Origin: Marinobacterium sedimentorum
Lineage (GTDB): Bacteria > Pseudomonadota > Gammaproteobacteria > Pseudomonadales > Balneatricaceae
Reading direction: 5' to 3'
Assembly (NCBI RefSeq): GCF_024267675.1
Contig: NZ_JALDYX010000001.1
Span: forward strand, 186,001 to 250,000
Length of the DNA: 64,000 nucleotides
A program made the translations under genes and the position numbers. The notes beneath the pieces were generated by a model, which saw only the letters and a program-made list of their open reading frames with translations, ran no database searches and was not told the origin of the DNA. Positions 8,467-18,196 of this stretch are shown in pieces (the first letter of the stretch is position 1; each line of letters opens with the position of its first letter).

Positions 8467-9723
8467 TTAGTTGTAAACCGGGAAGCGCGCGCAGATATCC
8501 AGCACCTGCTGCTTAACGCGGGCGCTGGTTTCTGCGTTGTCCAGATCGTCCAGCAGATCACAGATCCAATTGGCCAGATCGGTCACTTCCGCTTCCTTGA
8601 AACCACGACGCGTTACGGCCGGCGTGCCGATACGCAGACCCGAGGTCACGAAGGGCGAGCGCGGATCGTTGGGCACCGCATTCTTGTTCACAGTAATGTT
8701 GGCGCGACCCAGGGCGGCGTCCGCATCCTTGCCGGTGATGTCTTTCTTGATCAGATCAACCAGGAACAGGTGATCGTCGGTACCGCCTGAGACGATATCG
8801 ATACCGCGGGCCAGGAAGACCTTGACCATAGCCTGGGCGTTTTTTACGACCTGGGCCTGGTATGCCTTCCATTCCGGCTCCATGGCTTCCTTGAAGCACA
8901 CGGCCTTGGCGGCGATCACGTGCATCAGCGGGCCACCCTGAGATTCCGGGAACACAGCGAAGTTCAGCTTCTTCTGCAGCTCTTCATCGGCACGGGCCGA
9001 CAGAATCAGACCGCCACGCGGGCCGCCCAGCGTCTTGTGAGTGGTGGTGGTGACCACATCGGCAATCTCGATCGGGCTCGGGTAAACGCCCGCCGCAACC
9101 AGACCTGCGATGTGCGCCATGTCGACAAACAGGAAGGCGCCAACCTTGTCGGCAATATCGCGGAAACGCTGCCAGTCGACAACACGGGAGTATGCGGAGA
9201 AGCCGGCCACGATCATTTTAGGCTTGTGCTCCAGCGCCAGACGCTCAACCTCGGCGTAATCGATCTCGCCGGTTTCAGCATTCAAACCGTACTGCACCGC
9301 GTTGTAGATGCGGCCGGAGAAAGACACCGATGCACCGTGGGTCAGGTGACCGCCGTGGGCCAGGCTCATGCCCAGAATGGTATCACCCGGCTTGCACAGC
9401 GCCATGAAGACAGCGGCGTTGGCCTGGGAGCCGGAATGCGGCTGCACATTGGCGTAGGTGGCGCCGAACAGCTCCTTGGCACGATCGATCGCCAGAGTTT
9501 CAACAATATCGACGTATTCGCAGCCGCCGTAGTAGCGTTTGGCGGGATAACCTTCGGCGTACTTGTTGGTCAGACCTGAGCCCTGGGCTTCCATGACACG
9601 CGGGCTGGTGTAGTTCTCGGACGCGATCAGTTCGATATGCTCTTCCTGACGGCGCTCTTCTGCCTGGATGGCAGACCAGAGATCCGGGTCAAATGCGGCG
9701 ATTGTCATCTCTTTGCTAAACAT
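8467..9723 (-). CDS. glyA: Serine hydroxymethyltransferase
   Basis: GlyA converts serine and tetrahydrofolate to glycine and 5,10-methylene-tetrahydrofolate in the cytoplasm, using PLP. The 418-residue protein matches E. coli GlyA in length. The PLP lysine lies in [25 protein letters not shown] and YGGCEYVD are also family signatures. I use the ATG at 9723 ([11 protein letters not shown]) with GGGGA upstream; the longer frame reaches an unlikely start through the leader. A TATAAT on the minus strand (9841-9836) about 110 bp upstream may be the -10 box. No glycine riboswitch was recognised in the leader. Confidence 0.97.
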   Translation of the reverse strand: MFSKEMTIAAFDPDLWSAIQAEERRQEEHIELIASENYTSPRVMEAQGSGLTNKYAEGYPAKRYYGGCEYVDIVETLAIDRAKELFGATYANVQPHSGSQANAAVFMALCKPGDTILGMSLAHGGHLTHGASVSFSGRIYNAVQYGLNAETGEIDYAEVERLALEHKPKMIVAGFSAYSRVVDWQRFRDIADKVGAFLFVDMAHIAGLVAAGVYPSPIEIADVVTTTTHKTLGGPRGGLILSARADEELQKKLNFAVFPESQGGPLMHVIAAKAVCFKEAMEPEWKAYQAQVVKNAQAMVKVFLARGIDIVSGGTDDHLFLVDLIKKDITGKDADAALGRANITVNKNAVPNDPRSPFVTSGLRIGTPAVTRRGFKEAEVTDLANWICDLLDDLDNAETSARVKQQVLDICARFPVYN

Positions 9724-9906
9724 AGCTGTCCCCAATAGTGCAAAGGCTGTTCGGTGCCACACTACAGCCCCAAAACAGCCCGAAGCTGAAAAGCCCCAAG
9801 CCCGGGAGTGCTGCAGCACCGCGGAAAAGGGCGCCATTATAGTCGAAACTCCTGCAACTGCGCACTTGAAACTGGATCACTGCAACCGGAGGGGAATTCA
9901 CGGAGC

Positions 9907-10083
9907 AGGAGGCTTTCCGAGAATGCTGGCCGTAGCGAGAGCCGGCTGATTTGAGCGGGTTTTTGCGGTGCTTTAAGGCGAATAGTGGTTCTATTTAACG
10001 AAAAACAGCACAAAAAACAGCCCCTCTTAATGTTAAGGAGTCGGATGGTTCGCAGTAGGTCGAGTATTGTCGGACAGCCTCCT
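9907..10083. mobile_element. MITE-like repeat, copy 1 (177 bp)
   Basis: The left end AGGAGGCTTTCCGAGAATGCT and the right end (reverse complement AGGAGGCTGTCCGACAATACT) match at 18 of 21 positions. The element is homologous over its whole length to those at 18328 and 44054. It is non-coding and lies between hsp20 and glyA. AGC flanks both sides and could be a 3 bp target duplication, but the other copies do not show it. No transposase of matching ends lies in the window. Confidence 0.8.
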
Positions 10084-10125
10084 AGCCCCGCCGGAGCGGG
10101 GCCATTATCTCGTGAATAGAACAGG

Positions 10126-10542
10126 CTATTCGATAGCGATATGCCGAGACTCGTTCGGCAGTGCCTGCTGTTTGGGCAGCGAAAGGGACAATACCCCGTT
10201 ATCAAACTGCGCCTTCACAGCCCCGGCATCAACATCTGAGCCGATGGACAGCTGGCGTAGAAATTCGCCATAGTGGCGCTCCTGGCGGATCAGCTTGCCC
10301 TCTTTTTCCTCTTTCTCTTCCGACTGGGTTTGGGCCCGAATACTGAGAATGCCGTTATCCAGGCTGATCTTGATGTCCTCTTTCTTTACGCCAGGAAGGT
10401 CGACCTTGATCATATAGGTACCATCGTTTTCATGCACATCGATGGCGGGAACTTTTTCGCCCGTACTGCGGGTCATCGGACGAAAGAAATCACTGAAAAA
10501 AGAATCGTCGAACAGACTGTTAAAGCGGGTCAGATTGCTCAT
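10126..10542 (-). CDS. Small heat-shock protein, Hsp20/alpha-crystallin family
   Basis: Small heat-shock proteins hold unfolding proteins in a refoldable state without ATP. The 138-residue protein has a short N-terminal arm, an alpha-crystallin domain from about 33 to 125 (VDLPGVKKEDIKISLDNGILSI, FDNGVLSLSLPK) and a short C-terminal tail. It is of the Hsp18-type class rather than clearly IbpA. The ATG at 10542 has a strong GGGAGGGATGA upstream. An FNR/ANR-like palindrome lies 167 bp upstream. No good sigma32 promoter was found. Confidence 0.93.
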   Translation of the reverse strand: MSNLTRFNSLFDDSFFSDFFRPMTRSTGEKVPAIDVHENDGTYMIKVDLPGVKKEDIKISLDNGILSIRAQTQSEEKEEKEGKLIRQERHYGEFLRQLSIGSDVDAGAVKAQFDNGVLSLSLPKQQALPNESRHIAIE

Positions 10543-10708
10543 GTCTCATCCCTCCCATCATTGGATAGTTTATTAACGCGGCCTTGCCGACGCACCCTAA
10601 CCCAGGACCGGCAAAGACCTTATCAAGGGAGTAAGTCCTCCTGATGAATGGACCCACCTCCACATTTAAAGTTTAGTACGCTCACCAAAGGCACCGACCT
10701 CGAGAGTA

Positions 10709-10722
10709 TTGATTCAAGTCAA
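10709..10722. promoter_or_regulatory. FNR/ANR-type palindrome between hsp20 and ettA
   Basis: TTGATTCAAGTCAA matches the TTGAT-N4-ATCAA consensus with one change. It lies in the divergent region, 167 bp before hsp20 and 99 bp before ettA. The distance to either start leaves the target gene open. Confidence 0.4.
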
Positions 10723-10820
10723 GACCATCCCGGATTCAAGCGGCATGACTCAGCATTAGCCATTGCTTACCCCGATCAGCTAAAATTGCCGCCAACCCAG
10801 AACTGACAGGTCCTGCTCCC

Positions 10821-12479
10821 ATGGCTCAATATGTGTTTTCGATGGATCGCCTCGGCAAGGTCGTGCCGCCGAAGCGTGAAATCCTCAAGAATATTTCCTT
10901 GTCCTTCTTCCCCGGCGCCAAGATCGGCGTCCTCGGCCTCAACGGTTCGGGCAAGTCCACCCTGCTGCGCATCATGGCCGGCCTCGACAAGGAATACATC
11001 GGCGAAGCCCGCCCGATGCCCAATCTCAATATCGGCTACCTGCCGCAGGAGCCGGAGCTCGACGACAGCAAGACCGTGCGCGAGATCGTCGAAGAGTCCG
11101 TGGCCGATGTAAAGGCCGCCCTGGCAGGACTGGACGCCGTCTATGCCGCCTACGCCGAACCCGATGCCGACTTCGATGAACTGGCCAAGCGCCAGGCCGA
11201 GTTCGAAAACCTGATTCAGGCCAAAGATGGCCACAATCTGGAAAACGCCCTGGAGCGCGCCGCCGACGCCCTGCGCCTGCCCCCCTGGGATGCAGAAGTG
11301 AAGCACCTGTCCGGTGGTGAGCGCCGCCGTGTGGCCCTGTGTCGTCTGCTGCTCGACAAGCCAGACATGCTGCTGCTGGACGAGCCGACCAACCATCTGG
11401 ACGCCGAGTCCGTGGCCTGGATCGAACGCTTCCTGCAGGAATACCCCGGTACCGTCGTGGCCATCACCCATGACCGCTATTTCCTCGACAATGCCGCCGG
11501 CTGGATTCTGGAGCTCGACCGTGGTCGCGGTATCCCCTACGAAGGCAACTACTCCTCCTGGCTGGAACAAAAGGAAAACCGCCTCCAGGCCGAAGCCAAG
11601 CAGGAAGCAGCCCATCACAAGGCCGTATCATCAGAGCTGGAGTGGGTACGTCAGGGTCAGAAAGGCCGCCAGGCCAAATCCAAGGCGCGCCTGAAACAGT
11701 TCGAGGAAATGAACTCCCGCGAGTTCCAGAGCCGCAACGAAACCCAGGAAATCTACATCCCGCCCGGCCCGCGTCTGGGCGACAAGGTCATCGAAGCCCG
11801 CAACATATCCAAGGCTTATGGCGACAAGGTGCTGATCGAGGACCTGAGCTTCTCCATTCCCCAGGGCGCCATCGTCGGCATCATCGGCGGTAACGGTGCG
11901 GGTAAATCGACCCTGTTCCGCATGATCAGCGGTGCCGAAAAACCGGACAGCGGCGAGATCGAAATTGGCACCACGGTGAAGCTGGCCTACGTCAATCAGG
12001 ACCGGGATCTGAACGGCGACAAGACTGTTTTCGCCGAGATCTCCGACGGTCAGGACATCATCACCGTGGGCACCTACCAGACACCGTCCCGCGCCTACTG
12101 CGGCCGTTTCAACTTCAAGGGCGGCGATCAGCAGAAGCTGGTAAAAGACCTGTCCGGCGGTGAACGCAACCGTCTGCACATGGCCAAGCTGCTGAAAGAA
12201 GGCGGCAACGTGCTGCTGCTCGATGAGCCGACCAACGACCTGGATATCGAAACCCTGCGCGCACTGGAAGAAGCCATCCTCGGCTTCCCGGGCTGCGCGG
12301 TGGTGATTTCCCATGACCGCTGGTTCCTCGACCGCATCTGCACCCATATGCTGGCGTACGAAGGCGAGTCAAAGGTGGAGTTCTTCGAAGGCAACTACAC
12401 CGAGTACCAGGACGACTACAAGCGTCGCTACGGCAAGGAACATCAGCCTGAGCGCATCAAGTACAAGCGCATGAACTAA
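10821..12479 (+). CDS. ettA: Energy-dependent translational throttle ABC-F protein
   Basis: EttA is a soluble ABC-F ATPase that binds the ribosomal E site and regulates entry into elongation according to ATP/ADP level. The 552-residue protein has two ABC cassettes: Walker A GLNGSGKST and GGNGAGKST, signature LSGGERRR and LSGGERNR, Walker B LLLDEPTNHLD and LLLDEPTNDLD. The P-site tRNA interaction linker lies between them (about residues 245-320). There are no membrane segments. Length and end (YKRRYGKEHQPERIKYKRM) agree with E. coli EttA (555). It is a single-gene unit closed by a bidirectional terminator. Confidence 0.97.
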   Translation: MAQYVFSMDRLGKVVPPKREILKNISLSFFPGAKIGVLGLNGSGKSTLLRIMAGLDKEYIGEARPMPNLNIGYLPQEPELDDSKTVREIVEESVADVKAALAGLDAVYAAYAEPDADFDELAKRQAEFENLIQAKDGHNLENALERAADALRLPPWDAEVKHLSGGERRRVALCRLLLDKPDMLLLDEPTNHLDAESVAWIERFLQEYPGTVVAITHDRYFLDNAAGWILELDRGRGIPYEGNYSSWLEQKENRLQAEAKQEAAHHKAVSSELEWVRQGQKGRQAKSKARLKQFEEMNSREFQSRNETQEIYIPPGPRLGDKVIEARNISKAYGDKVLIEDLSFSIPQGAIVGIIGGNGAGKSTLFRMISGAEKPDSGEIEIGTTVKLAYVNQDRDLNGDKTVFAEISDGQDIITVGTYQTPSRAYCGRFNFKGGDQQKLVKDLSGGERNRLHMAKLLKEGGNVLLLDEPTNDLDIETLRALEEAILGFPGCAVVISHDRWFLDRICTHMLAYEGESKVEFFEGNYTEYQDDYKRRYGKEHQPERIKYKRMN

Positions 12480-12520
12480 AGACCCGAGCCCCTGCCCGGA
12501 TATGCATACGGGCAGGGTAA

Positions 12521-12550
12521 AAAAACCGGCCATTCAAGGCCGGTTTTTTT
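12521..12550. terminator. Bidirectional terminator between ettA and radA
   Basis: CCGGCC (12526-12531) and GGCCGG (12538-12543) form a stem flanked by an A-run before and a T-run after, so it can end both convergent genes. A second hairpin, CCTGCCCG/CGGGCAGG, lies just upstream at 12491-12516. Confidence 0.85.
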
Positions 12551-12562
12551 ATGCGGGCAAGC

Positions 12563-13936
12563 CTATAGCGCATCCAGGGCTTCGGACAGCCGCGTCACGC
12601 CTATGACTTCCATCCCCGCTGGCGCTGTTTTGGGCACATTGCCCCTGGGTACGATGGCCCGCTTGAAGCCGTGCTTGGCAGCCTCGCGAATACGCTCCTG
12701 ACCGTTGGGCACCGGCCGAATCTCACCTGACAGACCCACTTCGCCGAAGGACATCAGCCCCGGCGGCAGCGGCCGGTCGCGGTAGCTCGACACCACTGCC
12801 AGCAGCAGCGCCAGATCCGCCCCGGTCTCGAGTACCTTGACGCCACCGACTACATTGACGAAGACATCCTGATCCCCGGTCTGCAGCCCGCCGTGACGGT
12901 GCAGCACCGCCAGCAGCATGGCCAGGCGATTGTGCTCCAGCCCCACCGCCACCCGGCGCGGATTGGCCATATGGCTCTGATCCACCAGCGCCTGAATCTC
13001 CACCAGCAACGGCCTTGTACCTTCCCACACCACCATCACCACGCTGCCGGGGCTGGGCTCGTCCGAGCGGCTCAGGAAGATCGAGCTGGGATTGCGCACC
13101 TCGCGCAGGCCGTTTTCCAGCATCGCAAAAACGCCCAGTTCATTCACGGCGCCAAAGCGGTTCTTGTGGGATCTAAGGGTACGAAAGCGGCTGTCGGACG
13201 AACCTTCCAGCTGCAGCGAACAGTCGATCATGTGCTCCAGCACCTTGGGACCCGCCAGGCTGCCGTCCTTGGTCACATGCCCCACCAGCAGTAATACAGT
13301 GCCGGTCTGTTTGGCATAGCGCGTCAGATAGGCCGCGCTTTCGCGCACCTGCGCCACCGAGCCCGGCGCCGACTGCACATCGGCCATGTGCATCACCTGT
13401 ATCGAGTCAATCACCATCAGCTGGGGCTGGTGCTGCTGCGCGATCTGGCAGATGGCCTCCACCGAGGTTTCGGACAGCATTTTCAGCTGCCCGGCCTCCA
13501 GCCCAAGTCGCTGGGCACGCATGGCCACCTGCTGCAGCGATTCCTCGCCTGTGACGTAGAGCGCAGGCTTCTGTGCCGCCAGGTGACACATGACCTGCAG
13601 CAGCAGGGTACTCTTGCCCGCCCCCGGATGGCCGCCGATCAGGATGGCCGAGCCCGGTACCAGGCCGCCACCCAGCACCCGGTCCAGCTCATCGGTGCCG
13701 GTGGAAAAACGCGGCATCTCGCCCAGGTTCACTTCCGACAGACTGACGACCTTGCCACCCGTGTCGCTGGCACCGGTATAGCCCTCAAAGCGAGCCGAGC
13801 GCGCAGCCGTACCCGCCGCCGCCAGGCGTACTTCGGTCAGGGTATTCCAGCTGCCGCAGGCGCCGCATTGCCCCTGCCATTTGTTGTAATCCGCTCCGCA
13901 GTCATTGCAGACGTAGGCAGTCTTGGCCTTGGCCAT
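12563..13936 (-). CDS. radA: DNA repair protein RadA (Sms)
   Basis: RadA is a RecA-like ATPase that drives branch migration in recombinational repair. The 457-residue protein has the N-terminal zinc finger CNDC...CGAC (C10, C13, C24, C27), Walker A GGHPGAGKST, the RadA motif HKNRFGAVNELGVF and a C-terminal Lon-protease-like domain. The ATG at 13936 (MAKAKTAYVC) with GAGGA upstream is the conserved start. The longer frame runs back through the metY promoter and is rejected. Confidence 0.96.
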   Translation of the reverse strand: MAKAKTAYVCNDCGADYNKWQGQCGACGSWNTLTEVRLAAAGTAARSARFEGYTGASDTGGKVVSLSEVNLGEMPRFSTGTDELDRVLGGGLVPGSAILIGGHPGAGKSTLLLQVMCHLAAQKPALYVTGEESLQQVAMRAQRLGLEAGQLKMLSETSVEAICQIAQQHQPQLMVIDSIQVMHMADVQSAPGSVAQVRESAAYLTRYAKQTGTVLLLVGHVTKDGSLAGPKVLEHMIDCSLQLEGSSDSRFRTLRSHKNRFGAVNELGVFAMLENGLREVRNPSSIFLSRSDEPSPGSVVMVVWEGTRPLLVEIQALVDQSHMANPRRVAVGLEHNRLAMLLAVLHRHGGLQTGDQDVFVNVVGGVKVLETGADLALLLAVVSSYRDRPLPPGLMSFGEVGLSGEIRPVPNGQERIREAAKHGFKRAIVPRGNVPKTAPAGMEVIGVTRLSEALDAL

Positions 13937-14018
13937 GGCGAAATCCTCTGAGCCGGCTATCAATCCGGGCATTCTAACCGCTGCCGGGCGCCGCGCCCAA
14001 GACTGCGTGGCCCCGGGG

Positions 14019-14046
14019 TTTAAATACAGCCGCAACAGGTTACACT
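14019..14046 (+). promoter_or_regulatory. Candidate sigma70 promoter of metY
   Basis: TTTAAA (14019-14024), 16 bp spacer, TACACT (14041-14046). The expected start site is about 33 bp before the metY ATG. Each box matches the consensus at four or five of six positions. Confidence 0.4.
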
Positions 14047-14085
14047 CCGGACTCTGTTGACAGCCCACAATAAGGAAGAAAAGCG

Positions 14086-15357
14086 ATGAAACTGGAAACA
14101 ATCGCGGTACACGGTGGCTATGAGCCGGATCCAACCACCCGCGCCGTCGCAGTGCCCATTTACCAGACCGCCGCCTACGCGTTCGACAATGCCCAGCATG
14201 GCGCCGATCTGTTCGACCTCAAGGTGCCGGGCAATATCTACACCCGCATCATGAACCCGACTAACGACGTGCTGGAAAAGCGTGTCGCCGAACTGGAGGG
14301 CGGCATAGCAGCCCTGGCGGTCGCATCCGGCATGGCAGCGATTACCTACAGCATCCAGACCCTGGCGGAAACCGGCGACAATATCATCTCCACCAGCGAG
14401 CTCTACGGCGGCACCTACAACCTCTTTGCCCATACCCTGCCGCGCCAGGGCATCAAGGTCAACTTCGTCGACAAGGATGACTTTGCCGGCATCGAGAAGC
14501 TGATTGACGACCGCACCCGCGCCCTCTTTTGCGAGAGTATTGGCAATCCGTCCGGCGGCATCGCCGATATTGAAAAGCTGGCCGAAGTCGCCCACCGCCA
14601 TGGCATCCCGCTGATCGTGGACAACACCGTGGCCAGCCCGCTGCTGTGGCGCCCCATCGAGCAGGGCGCCGATATAGTGGTGCAGTCCGCCACCAAATAC
14701 ATTGGCGGCCACGGCAACTCCATTGGCGGCCTGGTGATCGACAGCGGCAACTTTCCCTGGGCCGATCACAAGGACCGCTTCCCGCTGCTCAATGAAGCGG
14801 ACCCGTCCTACCACGGCGTGGTCTACACCGAGGCCTTTGGCCCGGCGGCCTTTATCGGCCGCTGCCGCGTGGTGCCGCTGCGCAACATGGGCGCCGCGCT
14901 GTCACCGATGAACGCTTTCCTGCTGCTGCAGGGCATCGAAACCCTGGCCCTGCGCATGGAGCGAATCTGTGACAATGCACTGAAAGTCGCCCACTTTCTG
15001 GAAGACCACAAGGCCGTGAAATGGGTGAGTTACGCCGCCCTTGAAAGCCACAAGGATCACGCGCTTGCGCGCAAGTACATGAACGGCAAGGCCTCAGGCA
15101 TTCTCAGCTTCGGCCTGCACAGCGGGCGCGAAGGCACACGTCGGTTCTACGATGCACTGAACATCTTCATCCGACTGGTAAATATCGGTGATTGCCGCTC
15201 ACTGGCGTCGATTCCGGCGGAAACCACCCACCGCCAGCTCAACGACGAGGAGCTGAAGTCTGCCGGCGTGAAACCGGAAACCGTGCGCCTGTCGATCGGG
15301 ATAGAGCACATTGATGACCTGCTGGCCGACCTTGAGCAGGCGCTGGCCAAGGTCTGA
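14086..15357 (+). CDS. metY: O-acetylhomoserine sulfhydrylase (PLP, Cys/Met metabolism family)
   Basis: The enzyme makes homocysteine from O-acetylhomoserine and sulfide. The 423-residue length and the N-terminus LETIAVHGGYEPDPTTRAV are typical of MetY; the PLP lysine is in SATKYIGGHG. The insertion following the lysine (ADHKDRFPLLNEADPSYHG) separates MetY from cystathionine gamma-synthase and MetZ. It is divergent from radA, alone on its strand, with AAGGAAG before the ATG. A close MetZ-like specificity (O-succinylhomoserine) cannot be fully excluded. Confidence 0.9.
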   Translation: MKLETIAVHGGYEPDPTTRAVAVPIYQTAAYAFDNAQHGADLFDLKVPGNIYTRIMNPTNDVLEKRVAELEGGIAALAVASGMAAITYSIQTLAETGDNIISTSELYGGTYNLFAHTLPRQGIKVNFVDKDDFAGIEKLIDDRTRALFCESIGNPSGGIADIEKLAEVAHRHGIPLIVDNTVASPLLWRPIEQGADIVVQSATKYIGGHGNSIGGLVIDSGNFPWADHKDRFPLLNEADPSYHGVVYTEAFGPAAFIGRCRVVPLRNMGAALSPMNAFLLLQGIETLALRMERICDNALKVAHFLEDHKAVKWVSYAALESHKDHALARKYMNGKASGILSFGLHSGREGTRRFYDALNIFIRLVNIGDCRSLASIPAETTHRQLNDEELKSAGVKPETVRLSIGIEHIDDLLADLEQALAKV

Positions 15358-15362
15358 TAAAA

Positions 15363-15396
15363 CAACAGGAGCGACCCTCGCGGGCCGCTCCTGTTG
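15363..15396. terminator. Terminator between metY and can
   Basis: CAACAGGAGCG and CGCTCCTGTTG form an 11 bp perfect stem with a 12-base loop. On the minus strand it is followed by TTTTAT, so it best serves can. On the plus strand the T-run is poor. Confidence 0.75.
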
Positions 15397-15425
15397 AGTC
15401 TTGCATAGGAAAATTCGCTACGCGA

Positions 15426-16088
15426 TCAGGCGATCGTCTTGGCGGCGATGGCCTCCACCGCCTGCTGCTGCAGCGTATCGATCTCTTCGGCACTGCTGAC
15501 ACAGAAATTGAGATCCCGCAGCACACCGCTGTCCAGACCATAGACCCAGGCATGAATGCACAGCTCCTGGCCGTTGCTCCAGGCTTCCTGCACCATGGTG
15601 GTATTGCAGACGTTGTAGGCCTGTTCGATCACGTTAAGCTCGCACAAACGGTCCAGCTTGAACGCCTCGTTGTCGCTCCACTGATCAAGAATGCCACGGT
15701 ACTTGAAGTAGACATCACGCACATGGCGCAGCCAGTTGTCGATCAAGCCCAGCTGGGTCGGCTCCAGCGATGCCTTGACGCCGCCACAGCCGTAGTGCCC
15801 GACCACCATCACATGCTTCACCTTCAGCACCCGCACCGCGTACTGCAGCACGGACAGGCAGTTCATGTCGGTGTGGATCACCAGGTTGGACACGTTGCGG
15901 TGCACGAACACATCCCCCGGCAGCAGGCCGATGATCTCGTTGGCCGGTACCCGGCTGTCGGAACAACCGATCCACAGATACTCCGGCGCCTGCTGTTTGG
16001 CCAGGGTGGGGAAGAAATCCGGGTTTTGCCGGGATATGCGTTCCGACCAGGCCTGATTCTGCTCAAACAGCTTCTGCAATTGCTTCAT
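15426..16088 (-). CDS. can: Beta-class carbonic anhydrase
   Basis: It interconverts CO2 and bicarbonate in the cytoplasm. The 220-residue protein has the zinc ligands C42 (GCSDSR, with D44), H98 and C101 (GHYGCGG). The length equals E. coli Can. The gene starts 45 bp after hemE on the same strand, so the two may be cotranscribed. In Pseudomonas hemE adjoins gltD; here can and the put locus lie between. Confidence 0.96.
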   Translation of the reverse strand: MKQLQKLFEQNQAWSERISRQNPDFFPTLAKQQAPEYLWIGCSDSRVPANEIIGLLPGDVFVHRNVSNLVIHTDMNCLSVLQYAVRVLKVKHVMVVGHYGCGGVKASLEPTQLGLIDNWLRHVRDVYFKYRGILDQWSDNEAFKLDRLCELNVIEQAYNVCNTTMVQEAWSNGQELCIHAWVYGLDSGVLRDLNFCVSSAEEIDTLQQQAVEAIAAKTIA

Positions 16089-16133
16089 GAACGACTCCGA
16101 TTACACCAAAGGGCTAATGAATTCGATTTGGAA

Positions 16134-17198
16134 TCAGGCGTGATAACGGGCGCTGAGTTCATGCACTGCATCCACAAAAATACGCGCCTGCTCCGGATCT
16201 GCGAACTGATGTATGCCGTGACCCAGGTTGAACACATGGCCATTACCCTCGCCAAAGCCCGCAAGAATGCTTTCGACTTCGGCGCGGATACGCGCAGCCG
16301 GCGCATACAACACAGACGGATCCATATTGCCCTGCAGCGCGACCCGATCACCCACGCGACGGCGCGCATCCTGAATATCGCAGGTCCAGTCCAGCCCCAG
16401 CGCATCGGCGCCGGCATCAGCGATCGACTCCAGCCACTGACCGCCATTCTTGGTAAAGAGTATCACCGGCACGCGGCGGCCTTCGTGCTCGCGCAGCAGG
16501 CCGGCGCAGATCTTCTGCATGTAATTAAGCGAAAACTCATGGTACATCGGGCCGCTGAGCACGCCGCCCCAGGTATCGAAAATCTGCACTGCCTGAGCGC
16601 CGGCCAGAATCTGCTCATTCAGGTAATTGGTCACCGACTGCGCCAGCTTGTCGAGCAGCGCGTGCAGCACTTCTGGCGTGCTGTACATCATCTGCTTGAT
16701 GTGACGGAAATCCTTGCTCGAGCCGCCTTCAACCATATAGGTGGCCAGGGTCCAGGGACTGCCGGAGAAACCGATCAACGGCACTCGGCCACCCAGGGCG
16801 CCGCGAATCTCGCGTACCGCCGCCATCACATAATCCAGATCCGAGGCCGCATCCGGCACCGGCAGCGCCGCAACATCGGCTTCGCTGCGGATCACCTTGC
16901 GAAAGCGCGGGCCTTCGCCGGCTTCGAAGTACAGTCCCAGGCCCATGGCATCCGGAATGGTAAGGATATCGGAGAACAGAATCGCCGCATCCAGATCGAA
17001 ACGTTCCAGCGGCTGCAGGGTCACTTCACAGGCCAGCTCGCGGTTCTTGCACAGGCTCATGAAATCACCGGCCTGCGCCCGGCTGGCGCGGTATTCAGGC
17101 AGATAACGCCCGGCCTGGCGCATCATCCACACCGGAGTTACGTCTACCGGTTCGCGCATCAGCGCTCGCAAAAAACGGTCGTTCTTCAATTCAGCCAT
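16134..17198 (-). CDS. hemE: Uroporphyrinogen decarboxylase
   Basis: HemE removes the four acetate carboxyls of uroporphyrinogen III to give coproporphyrinogen III. The 354-residue protein has the conserved N-terminal [16 protein letters not shown] and the catalytic-region Asp in [16 protein letters not shown], then [17 protein letters not shown] and [11 protein letters not shown]. The length matches the E. coli enzyme. The promoter probably lies in the 227 bp AT-richer gap shared with the divergent AraC-type gene. Confidence 0.97.
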   Translation of the reverse strand: MAELKNDRFLRALMREPVDVTPVWMMRQAGRYLPEYRASRAQAGDFMSLCKNRELACEVTLQPLERFDLDAAILFSDILTIPDAMGLGLYFEAGEGPRFRKVIRSEADVAALPVPDAASDLDYVMAAVREIRGALGGRVPLIGFSGSPWTLATYMVEGGSSKDFRHIKQMMYSTPEVLHALLDKLAQSVTNYLNEQILAGAQAVQIFDTWGGVLSGPMYHEFSLNYMQKICAGLLREHEGRRVPVILFTKNGGQWLESIADAGADALGLDWTCDIQDARRRVGDRVALQGNMDPSVLYAPAARIRAEVESILAGFGEGNGHVFNLGHGIHQFADPEQARIFVDAVHELSARYHA

Positions 17199-17425
17199 CG
17201 GGATCAGCCATCAGTTAGCGGTCAAAATAATCGCGCCATTTTAGCGTTTTCCGACAAAAAATGCGCATACAACTGTTTTTGCCAGCAACCGCTCGGAATA
17301 CATGCGCTTGGGCAGCGCCGCAACGGTGTTGCTGGCGTCTAGACACCGGTATACTGGACTCATTCCTGACCAGCCCGCAGATCCCGGCCGGTCACTCTGC
17401 AAAGGCTAACCCCTAATATACCAGC

Positions 17426-18196
17426 ATGGTCAAAGCCGCCGATATTCTCACCCTGCCCGACAGCGCCCACAGCCACGATCACGGCTACCATCAGCTCGTC
17501 CTCGGACTCGAAGGCCAGACTGCATTTGAACTCGAGGGGCTTGGCCAGCGCGTCAGCCCGGGCATGGGCTGCGTGGTGCCTTCGTCCACTGCCCATGCGT
17601 TCTGCGGCATTGGCAGCAACAGTATCCTGGTGATCAACCTGGCCACCAGCCAGAGCGTCTCGCGCGAGGAGCGCGAACGCATCAACCGGCTGTTCGACCA
17701 GGCGGCCTACTTCGACATGAACAGCCAGCTGCAGGTACTGGCCAATGCGGTCAGCCGGGAAATCCGCCAGTATCCCAACGACCCCATGCTGGCACGGGCC
17801 TGCAGCAACATGCTGATCTGCACCCTGGGCAACCATATTACGACCCGAGCTCCGGCCCGCAAGCCGGGGCTGCTGGATCTGGCTCTGATCAATGAATACA
17901 TTCAGCTCAATATGCAGCGCAAGATTAGCGTGGCACACCTGGCCGGCGTCGCCTGCCTGAGCAGCAGCCAGTTCCACGAGCTTTTCAAGCGCCAGGCCGG
18001 TATGACGCCGCACCAGTTTTTGCTTATCAAACGCCTGACGGCGGCCCGCACACTGCTGGAAAAGGGCTACTCTGTATCCCATGCAACCGAGCAATGCGGC
18101 TTTGCCAATCAGAGTGCCTTCACCCATGCCTTTCGGCGCCACTTTGGCGAAACACCCGCACGATATCGTCAGCAAGCCGCCTTCCAGACCCCCTGA
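17426..18196 (+). CDS. AraC-family regulator next to putA (PruR-like)
   Basis: The 256-residue protein has a cupin-like N-terminal sensor (HSHDHGYHQLVLGLEGQTAFELEG) and a C-terminal double helix-turn-helix from about 155 (ISVAHLAGVACLSSSQFHELFKRQAGMTP and a second HTH before FGETPARYR). It lies directly upstream of putA on the same strand. In Pseudomonas aeruginosa the putAP operon is activated by PruR, an AraC/XylS protein encoded next to it, and the short PutA here lacks the DNA-binding domain that makes long PutAs self-regulating. Proline-responsive control of put is therefore a good inference, not proven. A TATACT at 17350-17355 may be its -10 box. Confidence 0.85.
   Translation: MVKAADILTLPDSAHSHDHGYHQLVLGLEGQTAFELEGLGQRVSPGMGCVVPSSTAHAFCGIGSNSILVINLATSQSVSREERERINRLFDQAAYFDMNSQLQVLANAVSREIRQYPNDPMLARACSNMLICTLGNHITTRAPARKPGLLDLALINEYIQLNMQRKISVAHLAGVACLSSSQFHELFKRQAGMTPHQFLLIKRLTAARTLLEKGYSVSHATEQCGFANQSAFTHAFRRHFGETPARYRQQAAFQTP

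Noticed and set aside
9724..9906. Glycine riboswitch before glyA
   Set aside because: The leader has a GTGCTGCAGCAC palindrome but none of the conserved glycine aptamer core.
9837..10205. Short minus-strand protein frames over the MITE copies (also 43987-44244)
   Set aside because: They share a peptide (PQKPAQISRLSLRPAF) only because the repeat is shared. The frames have no conserved start and are interrupted differently in each copy.
15552..17342. 596-codon plus-strand frame over can and hemE
   Set aside because: It crosses two well-supported minus-strand genes and has no recognisable domain.
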